Shown: positions 11,511 to 23,240 of the stretch, one piece after another
Numbering within the stretch: position 1 is the first letter of the stretch
Layout: each line of letters begins with the position of its first letter
Source: Plantago major
Lineage: Eukaryota > Streptophyta > Magnoliopsida > Lamiales > Plantaginaceae
Length of the DNA: 64,000 nt
Assembly (NCBI GenBank): GCA_026545765.1
Contig: CM048844.1
Coordinates: 7,814,524 to 7,878,523 of the forward strand
Direction of reading: 5' to 3'
Made by a program: the position numbers and the translations under genes
Notes under the pieces: generated by a model
Told to the model about the DNA's origin: nothing
Database searches by the model: none
Seen by the model: only the letters and a program-made list of their open reading frames with translations

Positions 11511-11880
11511 CGACTCGTATGAGACTCAACTGAGCCCATATATTGCATTCTGGCCCGTTTTGACCATGACTGTAATGGATAAACCTGCACACTTACTACT
11601 TAATTGCAAATTGTGCAAGTCGAGTAACCCACAAAACATAGCTCAGAAATTCATCTTTTCCGTTGAACCCAAGAAACATGCAGGTTTCTCAATTGAACAA
11701 CTGCAATTCTCTTCTGGTTCTTTACCTTCCTTTTGTATTATAATGTTATGTGTTAAATGTTCACAGTGGCTTGACAATTCTGGATGGGAATGAGACCAAG
11801 TAACAATCGCAAGGCTTGGGCGGACTCATGAATGAAATTACTTAGGGAGAGTAAACAATAAAATTCAATTCAAATATCAT
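11511..11880. repeat. Dispersed repeat, copy R2
   Basis: This is homologous to R1 (1000-1400) through the 'gcattctggccc', 'gtcgagta', 'tgcaggtttctcaatt' and 'gcaaggcttgggcgga' blocks, with small indels. It lies immediately downstream of the intact S-protein gene. Confidence 0.55.
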
Positions 11881-11948
11881 TTCGGTAATAATATATTAAA
11901 ACACCGATAGGCATGCAATAAGCATATTCTAGCTAGTGCACGATGAAG

Positions 11949-12341
11949 TTACTTCCAGGGCTGTAGTAATTTATGGTCAAACCAAATTCCATTGTTATAT
12001 GCTGTATACAGGCAGTCCTTGCGGCAGGGTTCCCTGAACTTCTTAGCATCAAATACGACTACACTGGCAGTCCTATTACGCCATGCAAAGTTACACCAGA
12101 ACAACGTAGTAAAAGGTTTTTCGCAGAATGTGAAGCTGTACTCCTGACCTTTTTGCAGAGAATGTTCGCCTAGGTCGTCGTCTCCTGATTTGCAGTGTAC
12201 TACCAAAGGCTTATCAGTACCATGAAGACCATCGAGAATACGAACTGTAACTGGGCCGGCAAGAAAGCAAGTCTTGCTCTCCACAAAATTCACACAGGTT
12301 GCATAAACTATGAGCGTGATTAGAAGGAACGTGTAATTCAT
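11949..12341 (-). CDS. S-protein homologue (self-incompatibility S1 family), copy B
   Basis: This single-exon gene encodes 130 residues, a small secreted protein of the plant S-protein homologue family, typified by the Papaver S-locus stigma protein. Residues 1 to about 22 are a hydrophobic signal peptide (MNYTFLLITLIVYATC). The mature part has the family hallmarks: the VHCKSGDDDLG word, the FWCNFAW word near the middle, FREPCRKDC, and the C-terminal GIWF...PW. An upstream in-frame ATG nine codons earlier exists, but the chosen ATG places the hydrophobic run at the N-terminus as in the family and aligns with the length of the neighbouring copy. A TATA box (12414-12423) lies about 75 bp upstream. 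The product is probably apoplastic; partner and role are unknown. Most SPH genes outside poppy have no proven self-incompatibility function. Confidence 0.88.
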   Translation of the reverse strand: MNYTFLLITLIVYATCVNFVESKTCFLAGPVTVRILDGLHGTDKPLVVHCKSGDDDLGEHSLQKGQEYSFTFCEKPFTTLFWCNFAWRNRTASVVVFDAKKFREPCRKDCLYTAYNNGIWFDHKLLQPWK

Positions 12342-12413
12342 GATGAATGAATACTGTATGTGAAACAATTCAAGAATGATTTGTTACTGGTGATTTTTGT
12401 CTTAATCTATATT

Positions 12414-12423
12414 GTTTATATAG
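12414..12423 (-). promoter_or_regulatory. TATA box of S-protein copy B
   Basis: The minus strand reads CTATATAAAC, about 75 bp upstream of the chosen ATG (12341), a normal plant spacing once a short leader is allowed. The duplicated copy A has a comparable TATA-like run at the equivalent place. Confidence 0.55.
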
Positions 12424-12824
12424 GTGAAGATGGCTTACATAATTTAATTCTTGTGATCTTCATAATTGAAACTCAGAATATTCGTTAATTACTCGAGCCT
12501 GCCAACAAGTTAAGGCTGGTGATATGGTGTTACCAGAACAACTTTAATGACTATCATTTCCCATGTGTTTTTAAGGTCAATTTGTCCATTTCTTTTCGGT
12601 AATTAATCTCTAATTGTAGAAAGAATAATGAAGTATAATGATCTTGTCCATATACTATATCACTCCTGGAAACAATGTGAAAAAAGTTGCAAGTCTCGAC
12701 ACATTTTCAATTCCATAAAACAACAATAAGTATTACTCGTGCACTCAAGTACAAGACTACAAGTACATGTCAAATTCCATCCCTTCTTCTGGGTTTGTCA
12801 AGTTTCTCTGAGTCTAGGCGAGGC

Positions 12825-13020
12825 TTCATGAGGCTCAATTTCAACCCATGATTTCACTCTGTCCCGGGCTAGCCATGACTGTAATGGTGGGTAAACCTAC
12901 ACGCTCACCACCTAATTGCGAAGCGCAAACTACACAAGTCGAGTAAACCACAACTAATGTCAGAGTCTCAAAATATAGATCACAGATTCAATTCCAATAC
13001 AATTCGAACTTGTGACCTTC
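12825..13020. repeat. Dispersed repeat, copy R3 (truncated)
   Basis: This is homologous to the first half of R1: 'atgaggctcaatt', 'gtcccgggct', 'ccatgactgtaatgg', 'gctcaccacctaatt', 'agtcgagtaa.ccacaac', and the 'cgaacttgtgaccttctc' end. R1, R2 and R3 have different endpoints, so the family boundaries are not defined here. Confidence 0.5.
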
Positions 13021-13679
13021 TCCGATAAACCAAAAAGCCTCTCCTTGCAGAAGGATAAATCATACGAATGTAAACAGGAGATACATTTTCCCAGAAAAAC
13101 ACAAGCATCAACACATAGTGATGATTTAAGCTCTGAGCAACTGAATCTGGCTAGGGAGGTATATCAATCTAAATGGAAAAACAGTAGTACATAGAAACTT
13201 GATAGAGCAAGAACACATTACAATTCTTACATTACAAGAAGAAAAGTTCAACTGATTAAGTAAACCAAACCAGTTTGCTAAAGTAATACTCTCCCCATAT
13301 TTCCCCCAAGAACCATACTATCCTTTATGTACATCACCCACAATAAAGACACAACTAGCAAAAAGCTTGCTATAACCATCTACCATTTCTTCTTATTCCC
13401 AACTCTCCCCCAATATACTATATTGCATCTCTCTACCAAGTTTATTTCTTTACAAAACTAGACACTCAGGAATGGCTCTGGAGACGTACCGTTCCATGGA
13501 GAACTTGAACTTGAAAGGGCAACACTAGGCCTATAACATACTTCACCCCTTACGAACCGTGAGTTCTCAGAACCAAGGGGTGGCAAGGAAAAATGGTTTG
13601 TTTCAGGGATTCTGACTGAAAATATCCACTTCGGTTCTGAGAAAAGACCAAGTTGAAGTCTTTGAGCTGAAGAACTTCT

Positions 13680-16516
13680 TTACAGTGTAGCCTGAGAACG
13701 GGTAAGCATCTCGACCATTGATGGGGTTTGATACGACTGAACAAGACCCGATCCATCTGTAGAATCACCCCTAGTTGTGGCCCTCTGCCAAGAATGTGAA
13801 CTCAGTCCAGAGAGAATATAGGCTCTCCCTGATGCCTCGTATACAGGTCTACTTGACATCCTCTCTTGCATCTCCTTCAGCTCCGCGTCAAGTGCAATGC
13901 ATAGCCTATCACAAGATTTAGCCGAAACACTTTCTGATAGAACCTTCCGACAGCTCTCGAGTACAGAAATAGCACCAGCCAAAGCTCCATTTTCGGCAGC
14001 ATTCCGGGCCTGTGCTATTGCCTCTGCAGCATGAACCCTGTTCTTTTGTCTGTCCACTTCAATAGAGAGTACCTCTTCTCTAGCCTCTTCTGTCCTCTTA
14101 ATTCTAACTTCCTCACCTTCCACTGTCACAGATTCTTTTCTCAAGGGATCTTCATAAACACAGCGTACAACCAATAGTGGTGTTTCATAGACCGACGATT
14201 CAGCTGGGACATTTACGGAAACTAGAAAATCTCTTTCCTCATCTGCATAAAGATCTCCTACATCAATCAATCCCTTACGTTTATCAGATGATAGATGATT
14301 GGGGTAACTTCCCGCTTTTAAAGAACTAATTCGAACTCTCGGGTCTACAGTCTCAATTCTTACCTGTAGATCCTTTATTAAAACACTCAAAAGTCCCCCA
14401 ATGCACTGTGCAAAAGCGTCCTGGATCGCGCCTTCAGTTTCAATGAAAGAAAATGTTCCACCAGAAACTTCCGAGATTGAATGCAAAGATGATGCATCGT
14501 GATCAGTTCCAAACCCAAACGCATGTACAGGAATTCTGGAATCTGTTGTTTCTTCAGAGTGAGCGGAAGAAGGAAGGAGAATTTGGTAGTTTAATTCACT
14601 CTGTTCACTATTGTTCATTGTATATGTATCTCGTCCATCGGACAATAATATTATACTGGCAACAGGATTCTTTTCCTTTCGCTCTTGGACTGTCTTGACA
14701 GCTTTTCTCAAGCCTTCAGCAATGTTCGTTCCTCCATTGGCGATTAAAGAATTAACAGCTAGTAGTGCATGCTGCTTTCCAGCTTCAGACATTCTACGAA
14801 GGGGAAAGAGGCGTCGTGCAGTTGAAGAGAATGCAATGACTGCAAGCCTATCGTTCGGACCAAGATTCTGTATGACGAACCCCATTGCTCGTTTTAGCAA
14901 TGCGAGCTTCGTACCTGCCATGCTACCACTAATGTCAAGAACAGTAACAAGATCAACAGGAGCACGACTTTGTGAGAATGTATGCAAAGTTGAATCAATC
15001 CTGTTTGGATCATGGAATGAATTCGAACTAGGAGCTTTAAGATGTAGTAATACAGTGAAGCTGTCAATCGAACTGGAATGTGGGACAGCTGGCACTTCGG
15101 TAAATGTCTTGATATTAACTTCTCTTTCGTCATCACAATGTACCATAGCCAAAGAGCTTCTCTCACAAGATTCAATTTGATGATCCAACGACTCATCATC
15201 ATTAAAGATCGCTGGCTCAGGGGACTGACAGGCTGGTGCAACATGACGACTGGAATTGGAGCGGCGAGGTGGCAGTCGACGGATCACTGTCATCAATTCA
15301 TTATTCTGAGGGAAAATCATGGGATTCCTTAATGATTTTCCAATCGGAGATTCGAGGCTTGGGCCTTGCACAGGTATCTCTTTCCACTTTGCCCTGCAAA
15401 CTGGACAAATTTCGTTGCCGTGTTTAACATTTGAAGTAATGCAATGGAAATGGAAGGAATGGGAGCACTCGGCAGTAAATATAGCCTGTCCATCGCCTGG
15501 TCTCATTGATGCCAGACATATTGAGCAAGCATTCTGCGATGAAATATAATACTCCGTGAGAAATACATTACAGACTATCAATTGAAACTCAGTCCAAAGC
15601 ATAGAAAACCCAACTAAACATCGACCATTCGAAGAAAAGTCATATCACATATAGTTCTTATTGTGAATACGCCAGTGACTCGAAGATGTTCAATTATTGG
15701 CAACGACTAGAAGAGCTACCACGATGAGGAAACTAAAGTTCTAATATATGGTCCAAAGCAAGCAGATGATATATCGAGATTATGTTCAACCTAAACATTA
15801 TCTTAAATCAGAACTGATGCATGGAAATTGGGAAGAAGACTGGATTGATAAACCAAGTAATAATTTCACCATAGAACACTAGAAAGACTTACAATTGTCC
15901 TTATATTATTGCATACTGCAATAAGGAAACATAAAGACACCATATTCATCATAGCTGAAATCCCAACTCATATTCCAACCAACACCACCAGACAACATGC
16001 TGTGAATACTTGTAAAGCACACTTAACCACGAAGATCAACATAGACCTTAAAAATTCTCAGCTCAGCCAAACAATTACACCATATAACACTTAAACTACT
16101 TACCCTTTTATTCTATTTCATACTGCAATAAGCAAACATATGAACACCACAATGAAATAACTGGAATTCCAAAACTCATCTTTTAACCAACATACACCAA
16201 GCAACATGAGACATAAAAATCTCATTAGTCCTACTAATAAGGAAAACAAAGGGACAGAAAAAAAGTTAACCTTTGTTAAAGATCTACTAGTACTGAAGCT
16301 CTTGGAAAGCCTGAGCTTACTGGAAGCAGCTGGTGTTGGCGGAGCAGAAGTCCAGTCACTCGGCGGCGGAGACAGCAGAGCGGCGTCGGACCGCCGCTCA
16401 GACGGCGGCATGGAGTATCCATCATCCTCATCACTATCAGCAGCAAGATTTCTTGGACCATACACACAGAGATTCAACCCAAGTGCAAGCTTCACTTTTC
16501 TCCACTTACTCCCCAT
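13680..16516 (-). CDS. RING/VWA-type E3 ubiquitin ligase, WAV3-like
   Basis: There are two exons (16271-16516 and 13680-15533) joined in phase 0 through AAG/GT and CAG/AAT boundaries; the product is 699 residues. The start MGSKWRKVKLALGLN is the conserved N-terminus of the Arabidopsis AT5G60710-type branch of the WAVY GROWTH 3 family. Residues about 86-127 form a RING finger (CSIC, CSHSFHFHC, CPVC) that would bind an E2. Residues about 275-450 form a von Willebrand A domain with an intact MIDAS motif DISGSM. The C-terminus is helical and Ser-rich. Known WAV3 members are E3 ligases that affect root gravitropism; a role for this branch is an inference. Length is close to the Arabidopsis homologue (about 700). 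The single intron (15534-16270) has no obvious insertion. The alternative start two codons upstream (MEMGSK) is less likely. Confidence 0.92.
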
Positions 16517-18400
16517 TTCCAAACACTTTCTTCAATTGGCAATAAAGATGAAATCTTTGTCAAAGAAACAAGAAACCCTTGTTGCAAAAATCCAAGGAAA
16601 TGAGAACAAAGGTAAAGCAACTAGTTCTTTCAATTGGCAATAAAGATGAAATCTTTGTCAAGGAAACAAGAAACTCTTGTTGCCAAAATCCTAGGAAATG
16701 AGAACAAAGGTAAAGGAGCTAGTTCTTGATATGAGCAAGCATTGAAAATGGAAAACAGTCTTCTTTTTTTCCTTTACTTTATTCAGAAACTATTACTCTA
16801 TAGAGAGAGTCAAGCACGAAAATCAAGAAAGGAAACCAAAGATAATATTTTTATGGTGTTGAGGGAAGTGTACTGCACTATACCACTACTACTATTCTTG
16901 TTTTTGACTGAAGAATAGTACAAGCAAAGCAAGAAATTGCTTACCAATTTTTCAAATAGAAGCTGAGTTACACACTAGCAAGATGATGAAGTGGATTGAG
17001 CTTGACCTGAGTATTGGATTATGCAACTTTCCATTACAGTGATTGGAGGTGCTGCTGTGTATGAAGTAGTAGTATGGGAATTTTTTGACCTAAACTTTGC
17101 CTTTGTTTAATGAAAAGGTTAAGTCAAAAAATTCTCACCTTGCAGATGCAAAAAGGGAAAGAGGTCAAAAAACTTCTTACCTATGCTTTTGTTCAGAATA
17201 GAATATGAAAATTACAGTGTACCTGAATTATGGGGTATTAGTACTTTATAGAAGTCTAAGTTCTGTCTTTAATTCATTTCTTTTTCTTCTTTTCCCTATC
17301 AATGGTCAACTTTACTAATCGAATGGATTTTAACCAGGGATAATTACAAGATAGATACTTAACTATTTAATTTATGATTACGGAGAATAAGACGCTTTGA
17401 CTATTCTATTTTCAATAGATGAGTGAAAATATGTACCCTTCAATCTCACATTATTTGTCCAATTTTAACTTCTTCTTTTTTCAGTTAACAAAATTAAAAT
17501 AATTTTATTATATAATTTAATTGAAAATTTTACCATTGCAGTTTAATATTAATTTGTAGTTAAAGTTCAATTTTATTTAATGTGAAAGAGTCAAAACTGC
17601 ACAACTGGCGTGAGTATGAAGGAGTATCAGATAAGGTACTCGAAGATAATATCTCACCGGAATCTTACTAGTTTATTGTTGTGGAATTAGACCTATGATG
17701 TATGAATTTGGAAGACCTGATGCAAGTCTTAAACGGTTATCAATTGGAAAAAATCAAATAAGTTTAATGTTTCTGACAGTTTAGCTAGCTTGTCATATAA
17801 AATTTAAAGTGGGTGGAATTAGTATTAAATTGAATATTATTTATGTTAGTGAATTCGAACTGAAGACACCACTTACTCACACAATAATAATCTAGTTGAG
17901 TATAAAGATCAAGTTATGCCTTTTCTTTTATGTAACATCAATGTATTCTTGATTCATTTTGGATTATCAGTTGGATTAATGGAATATGTACTTCTAGCAA
18001 TAATTATCAAATGTAAGTAGTTACCTTTCACCAAAGAAGCAAAAGAAAAAAGGAAGTGATAAATATAAGAAGTGGTAGTAGCACTATAGCAACAAGTTGT
18101 GAAGAATTTAGCTTTGTTTGAAATATTGAATTCATGGGCATATCACAGAAACATGTGGTCCAGTTGCATCAATTTAGTCTTGGTTCACTTTGAAGACTCT
18201 TCCTGTTGACTAAAGGAAGAACTTCTTGTATTTTCATTTGTTTTATGTGGAAAATATGCTCATATTATTGTACTACTATAATCAACGTATTGGACCATAC
18301 CATATGAGTCACCCTGACTCAGTGACCAGTCACTGGAGTTTAGGACAGTGGCTGATTGAGTGGCCAAACCTACTTAGACCATTAGAATAGCCGCATTGGT
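16517..18400. other. Intergenic, upstream of the WAV3-like gene
   Basis: No gene seen. A tandem-like duplication lies at about 16541-16720: the block 'aagatgaaatctttgtcaa(a/g)gaaacaagaaa(c)c(c/t)cttgttgc' occurs twice, about 94 bp apart, just beyond the WAV3-like start codon, so it probably lies in its leader or promoter. The rest is AT-rich without strong motifs. Confidence 0.4.
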
Positions 18401-18404
18401 GGCG

Positions 18405-19100
18405 AACAAGTAATGACGTCGCATTTGGTGACGGATCCGTGATAAGATTTTCTTTGCGTTGGTGATAAATCGTAAATGCATCGTGAAATTCAATTTTTTT
18501 ATTTTTTAAAACATATTTAACATATTATAAGAGTTGTTAGAAGTTGAAATTAATAAAATTGCATTTTTAGAACTCGTTTTATAATTTTAAGTTTAATTAA
18601 GAGAGAAAAATGAGTTTGAAATGGGATGATCCAAACATAGTCAAGAGTGGTCTCTATTTGTAGATCTCGAAAAGTCAAAATCGTTAGTGATTTTTATTTA
18701 TTTTTTTTATTTTTCGAGTTATTCGTGTTTGAAATTGGACAAAACTAAAAAAAATTTAAAAAAAATAGAAGTGGTAGGTCTGCTGCCAATTGGCTGATGC
18801 CCCCATTTGTTCCCCGTCACTAAGTGACGCGCCAAGGGTGCGTCGAGGAGGGGGTGATGAGCTGCATTGCAGCTCGTCTTACCAATGGGTCACGGTGATG
18901 ATCCTGAATAGTGGCAGGTATGAGCCACAGCTGAAACGATGGCTGAATTTGGAAAAATCCTGTCTAATTGGATTGTAGTCACGGTCATGAATAGTGTTTT
19001 TTTTAAATAACATATAAAAGTGTTTAGAAATTGAAATTAATGAAGTTGCATTTATAAAACTCGTTTTATAATTTATTGAGTTCAAATCGGAAGAAAAAAA
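18405..19100. repeat. MITE-like repeat with two related halves
   Basis: Two stretches, about 18500-18610 and 19000-19100, share the order 'acatat..aa.agtgtttagaa.ttgaaattaat.aa.ttgcattt.taaaactcgttttataat', so the region contains a direct duplication of about 100 bp. The left edge word GCCGCATTGGTGGC resembles the reverse complement of ACCAATGGGTCAC at about 18876-18888, compatible with weak terminal inverted repeats of a Harbinger-like MITE. No target duplication could be fixed. Confidence 0.35.
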
Positions 19101-21310
19101 CACCAGATTTGAGTATTGTTGGCAAAAGATATCAATCCTTACATTGATGGATTGTTGTATACTCTTTATGGAGAGAGGTACCATTGAATACCTGACATTG
19201 ATTTCAAACATCAGATAATTTGAACTTCCTTCCATGAATTCAATTCCAACCACTCAGTGGCTCGTCTTCAATCACCGTCCTGATATTAGACGTCTTAGTG
19301 TCTTCTTTTTTCTATTCGCTAAAAAACAAGAGGAAAGAGAAGGGAATTTAACCTTATGGAATCTTCAAATAGGCTTAGGTATACCACAATACGTCTTATT
19401 ATTCCCTCGTTGAGGGGGAACGAATCAAGTTTCTATTCATGACTTCTAAAGTGTCACAAGTTACATCTCATCTAGTTACAAGTTACACCTCTTCTGGTTA
19501 AGAATTAAGTTCATATTCACTTAACTAGCATATTAGAATGGTTTGAAGTTGAGGGAATGATGAGTGGAGTTTGTGTGTGGTAGGCACTTTATTATCCAAC
19601 TTTAAAAGTCTCCCTGAAAAGATTAACTTTTAAAAGCAAAGTGGGAGCAAGGAAGGAGAATTATGCAGCAGCAGCAGCAGCATCTCATCTCATGCACTAT
19701 CTGTTTTTTTCTATCTTCATCTTTTCTAACCTGCTGCCATAAAAGCTTACATTATTCCCTCTCCCCCACAACACAACATCAACTAGCAACCAACACAAAC
19801 ACATCACTCTTTATTCATTTCACACTTATCTGATTGATTTCGCGTTTTGTTTCCCACTCTATGTAATGTACCGATTATGTAGGTGCAAAATCGAAACTAA
19901 TCACTTGAGACTAATCGTAAGTTACACTAATACATCAACTATCTATGAATACTTCATTCGAGCTTTATCACTGACCTCCACTTACATTAATTAGTTTTTA
20001 ACTATATTGCTACAAGTAAATAATGAGAGATTAACAGAAAGGAATATAATCTCTTGATATTGTCAGTAGCTCCTTTAATTTTGATTGTTAAAGGTATAGG
20101 ATTCCTTTCACTTTATATTGTGTGTCTAAATTCACCAGACTTTCTAGGGCAGGTCAACTAAAAAGATCACTTTTCTTGTTCCTTTTATTTGTCTAATTAA
20201 GTGCAAGAAAAAGAAAAGGAAATTAATCAAAGCATCTCTTAATATTAATAATTGCATTAGTGCCTAACCATTGCTGTTATTGTACAAGGGAGATCACTTG
20301 CCTAATTTCCATATTCAAACAAGTTCACGACAAAGCTCTCACGTTTCTCCAAAGACTCGTGCGAGTAGTTCACAACCCCAAATTCATGAGATTATGGAAG
20401 TAATACTCGAATTTGGATATCTGGTCCTTTTGAAAAACTTAATTCACATGTGTACGGATGTCTGCACTCAATGAATATGTCGACTTTTGAGATTAGTCGA
20501 ATATATTTTCTTAAAATATAGGAGCGAAGTCATCATAAGTTAAGTGTGAGTTTCAAGTTCAACCCTATACAATGTAAACAAATTAGCTTAGTGTAAATTT
20601 TGAACGTTTTTGTTCTAACTCCACTATAAAAATCCGCACATATTTTATGTTGATTTCTAATTCATAAAATCTTACCTATACATTAAGCTCCAAACACTAA
20701 AAATTTGAATGATACCCGTAGGACATATGTAAATCATTATATTCCTTATAAGGCGCAACAGCAAGCTAGCATTTGCAAAATTTCTTAGGCTAACCCTTTC
20801 TTAAAGTAACACTTAAATATTAATCATGTTTGTTCAAGCTAGCTTGCAAATTAATCTTATTTTTAGTTAGTTACTTATGTTTAAATATCCTGCCCACTAC
20901 TTGTAGTGTTGATGACGACAAGGATTGCGGGGAGAATTAGAATCACGCATATTAATTAACAATTAGTTAATGGGGAGGGTGATAATTACATACGCACGTA
21001 AAATATATCATTATCAAAGGTAATTGCAAATATTTTAATTCTTATAAAACAACTAGTATATGTTATTATCATGGTGCACACTTAAAATATTCCGAACTCA
21101 TGAAATAGCCTGTAATAATGTAAGTTAAGTAAATTACATTCAACATACGATCGTTTCCAAGTTAAAATTGAAATCAGTCTTTCTTTATAATTTATCACAT
21201 ATTTTAAGTTTTCATTAAAATTACATGTAAGTGAGAATGTATAAAATTCTCTGGGAGGAACGGAGTATATTTCTTGAGTTTGGGATCGCACCACCTAGAG
21301 GTGGTAATGG
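19101..21310. other. Intergenic
   Basis: No gene is supported. A short CAG run (about 19663-19680) and a CT-rich stretch (about 19700-19760) resemble a promoter or leader, followed by a possible donor, but no downstream coding exon could be found. Remaining sequence is AT-rich. Confidence 0.3.
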
Positions 21311-21327
21311 TTGTCGGAAAGGATTTT

Positions 21328-21526
21328 TTTTTGAGAATATCGCTATTACAATCTTGTTACATCATATATATCATTCGTATATCAATCATTACATTGTAAT
21401 CACTCATCACTTAATCTATTAAAGTTAGCATACACTAAAACACAAACTCGATTTCTACAGAAATTGAACCCATGACCTCAAAAATTATGATACATCAGTC
21501 TAACCAAATGAGCATGGCTCATTCGC
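21328..21526 (-). mobile_element. tRNA-derived SINE-like insertion
   Basis: The insertion is bounded by a perfect 17-bp direct repeat TTGTCGGAAAGGATTTT at 21311-21327 and 21527-21543. On the minus strand the element starts with a tRNA-like head: an A-box-like word (TTTGGTTAGACTGATG) followed about 30 bases later by a B-box-like word (GGTCATGGGTTCAATTTC). It ends in an A-run, seen on the plus strand as T's directly after the left repeat. Head at one end, A-tail at the other and a long target duplication are what L1-type retrotransposition of a pol III transcript leaves. The body is about 200 bp with no coding capacity. Confidence 0.78.
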
Positions 21527-21849
21527 TTGTCGGAAAGGATTTTGAGTATAGCTTTCCTTAGTTAATAATGACAATGATGTCACATGTGTATATGTTTATG
21601 AATTATGATCATCATCGCTCCACATTTTAGTCAAAACCTAATCAATAATACCCATCATCCTTTTGTCGGATCGATCCTTTCCAACTTGCAAACAAACAAA
21701 TTAGTACCCAGACAAAATTGAATTCGATCGAATCTGGTCAATACTCCAATGAACTACACATATACATAAGTAAACTAAACAATAATTATACCGTTGTAAA
21801 ATATCGAACTCATAGATCATCGAAACTTTCGATAATTTCTTATCATCCA

Positions 21850-22154
21850 TGTGAAAATCAGCTACAAGATGCAGCAGATTGAAGAAGCAGCAACAGAACA
21901 GAACAAAGAAGAAGCATATTTCAACTGTTAAAGAAAAGCGTGTTCTCTTCTTATTACGCTTTATCTGTTTAGTTAATTAATAATGCGACTTGTACCTGAT
22001 GCTATGAGAGTTGTACTCAGTTAGTTAAGATCAGTTATAAAAGTTGATGAATAGCTTAAACAGAGTTATTCATTCATTCTGTAATTTTTCCATTTTTCTT
22101 TTGATCAATACAATTTGGTTTTCCGTTTCTTGATGATTTTCATATCATTTTACA
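21850..22154 (+). repeat. Copia-2 5' LTR
   Basis: This 305-bp LTR ends in CA directly against the primer-binding site. It contains a 'tataaaa' TATA-like word about 185 bp in and a 'ttgatcaatacaatttgg' region near the end that could hold the polyadenylation signal. Six substitutions separate it from 26882-27186. Confidence 0.95.
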
Positions 22155-22286
22155 TGGTATCAGTTTAGCCAGTAATACGGTTACTGTGATTACTTCAATT
22201 TTTTCTGTGAATTGAAGCTTGTTTTGATTCGTTTCTGTACGAATTGCTTTCGTTTCTTCTCTAGTTGAGATTTTGTTTGCGTTATC

Positions 22287-23240
22287 ATGGCCGATAATGG
22301 AGTTTCTGGTGATTCTGGTACTCGATGAGCTGGTGGACAGTTACATCCGATGGAAATAGGTCTTGATTTGCCATCATCGCCGTTTTATCTGCAGGCTTCT
22401 GATCAACCAGGAATTGCTATTGTTATGGATCAATTGAATGAAGTCAACTATCCGTCTTGGAAGAAGCAGATGTTGATGGCATTGGATGTCAAGAATAAGA
22501 CTGGTTTCGTTGACGGTACAATTACTCAACCTGATCCTACAGAATTTCCTATTCGTTTTGCTGCTTGGAAACGTGCTAATGCACTAGTTTTGGTGTGGAT
22601 TTCTAATTCTTGTTCTCCTGCCATACGTAGTAGTATACTTAGTTGCACATCTGCTCGAGAATTGTGGGTAGAATTGCATACTAGGTACACTCGTAGTGAA
22701 GGGCCACGGGTTTTTCATTTGGAGAAATCGTTGAGTTCGATCCGTCAGGGTAATAATTCGATTGCTGTGTATTATGCAAATTTTAAGACGCTTTGGGATG
22801 AATTTGTTGCTCATCGTCCTGTTAGCAAGTGTACGTGTGGAGGAAGTGCAGAATTGGTTGCTACTCAGTCCACTGATGGAGTTGTTAAATTTCTTGTTGG
22901 GTTAAATGAGTCATACAAGAATATTCGTAGTCAAATTCTTATGCAGATTCCTATTCCATCTCTTGTGAAATGTTATTCTATTTTGTTGCAAGAGGTGGGT
23001 CAAAGGATTTTGACTTACAGTGATGGTGGTAGTAGTCAAGATGTTATGGCTATGTTAAGTCAGCAACAGCAGTTTAATCCATCTGATATGACTCAAGATT
23101 CTTTTGCCTGTATGGTTAAGAACAATTATATCAAGGCTCAGAATAGAGATAAGTCCAAACCCAAGTGTTCTAATTGTGGTACTATTGGTCATACCATGAA
23201 GACATGCTACCAAATCATTGGATATCCACCAGGTTGGTAG
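22287..23240 (+). pseudogene. Copia-2 gag
   Basis: The likely original start ATG (22287, MADNGVSGDSG) is followed 13 codons later by an in-frame TGA (22326-22328); the frame then continues from ATG 22350 for 296 residues. The body is a copia gag of the UBN2 type (an early NYPSWKKQM word and a Trp-Leu-rich core). Near the end is a CX2CX4HX4C zinc knuckle (CSNCGTIGHTMKTC), which binds RNA, then the conserved GYPPGW word and a TAG stop. Gag forms the cytoplasmic virus-like particle. The early TGA would remove the native N-terminus unless initiation occurs at 22350. Confidence 0.85.

Noticed and set aside
13021..13194. 60-codon plus-strand frame beyond repeat R3
   Set aside because: It lies in the 3' flank of the RING/VWA gene; composition is Ser/Lys/Gln-rich by chance and nothing supports a start or a product.
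14611..15180. 189-codon plus-strand frame inside the RING/VWA gene
   Set aside because: It is the opposite-strand shadow of the strongly supported VWA-encoding exon.
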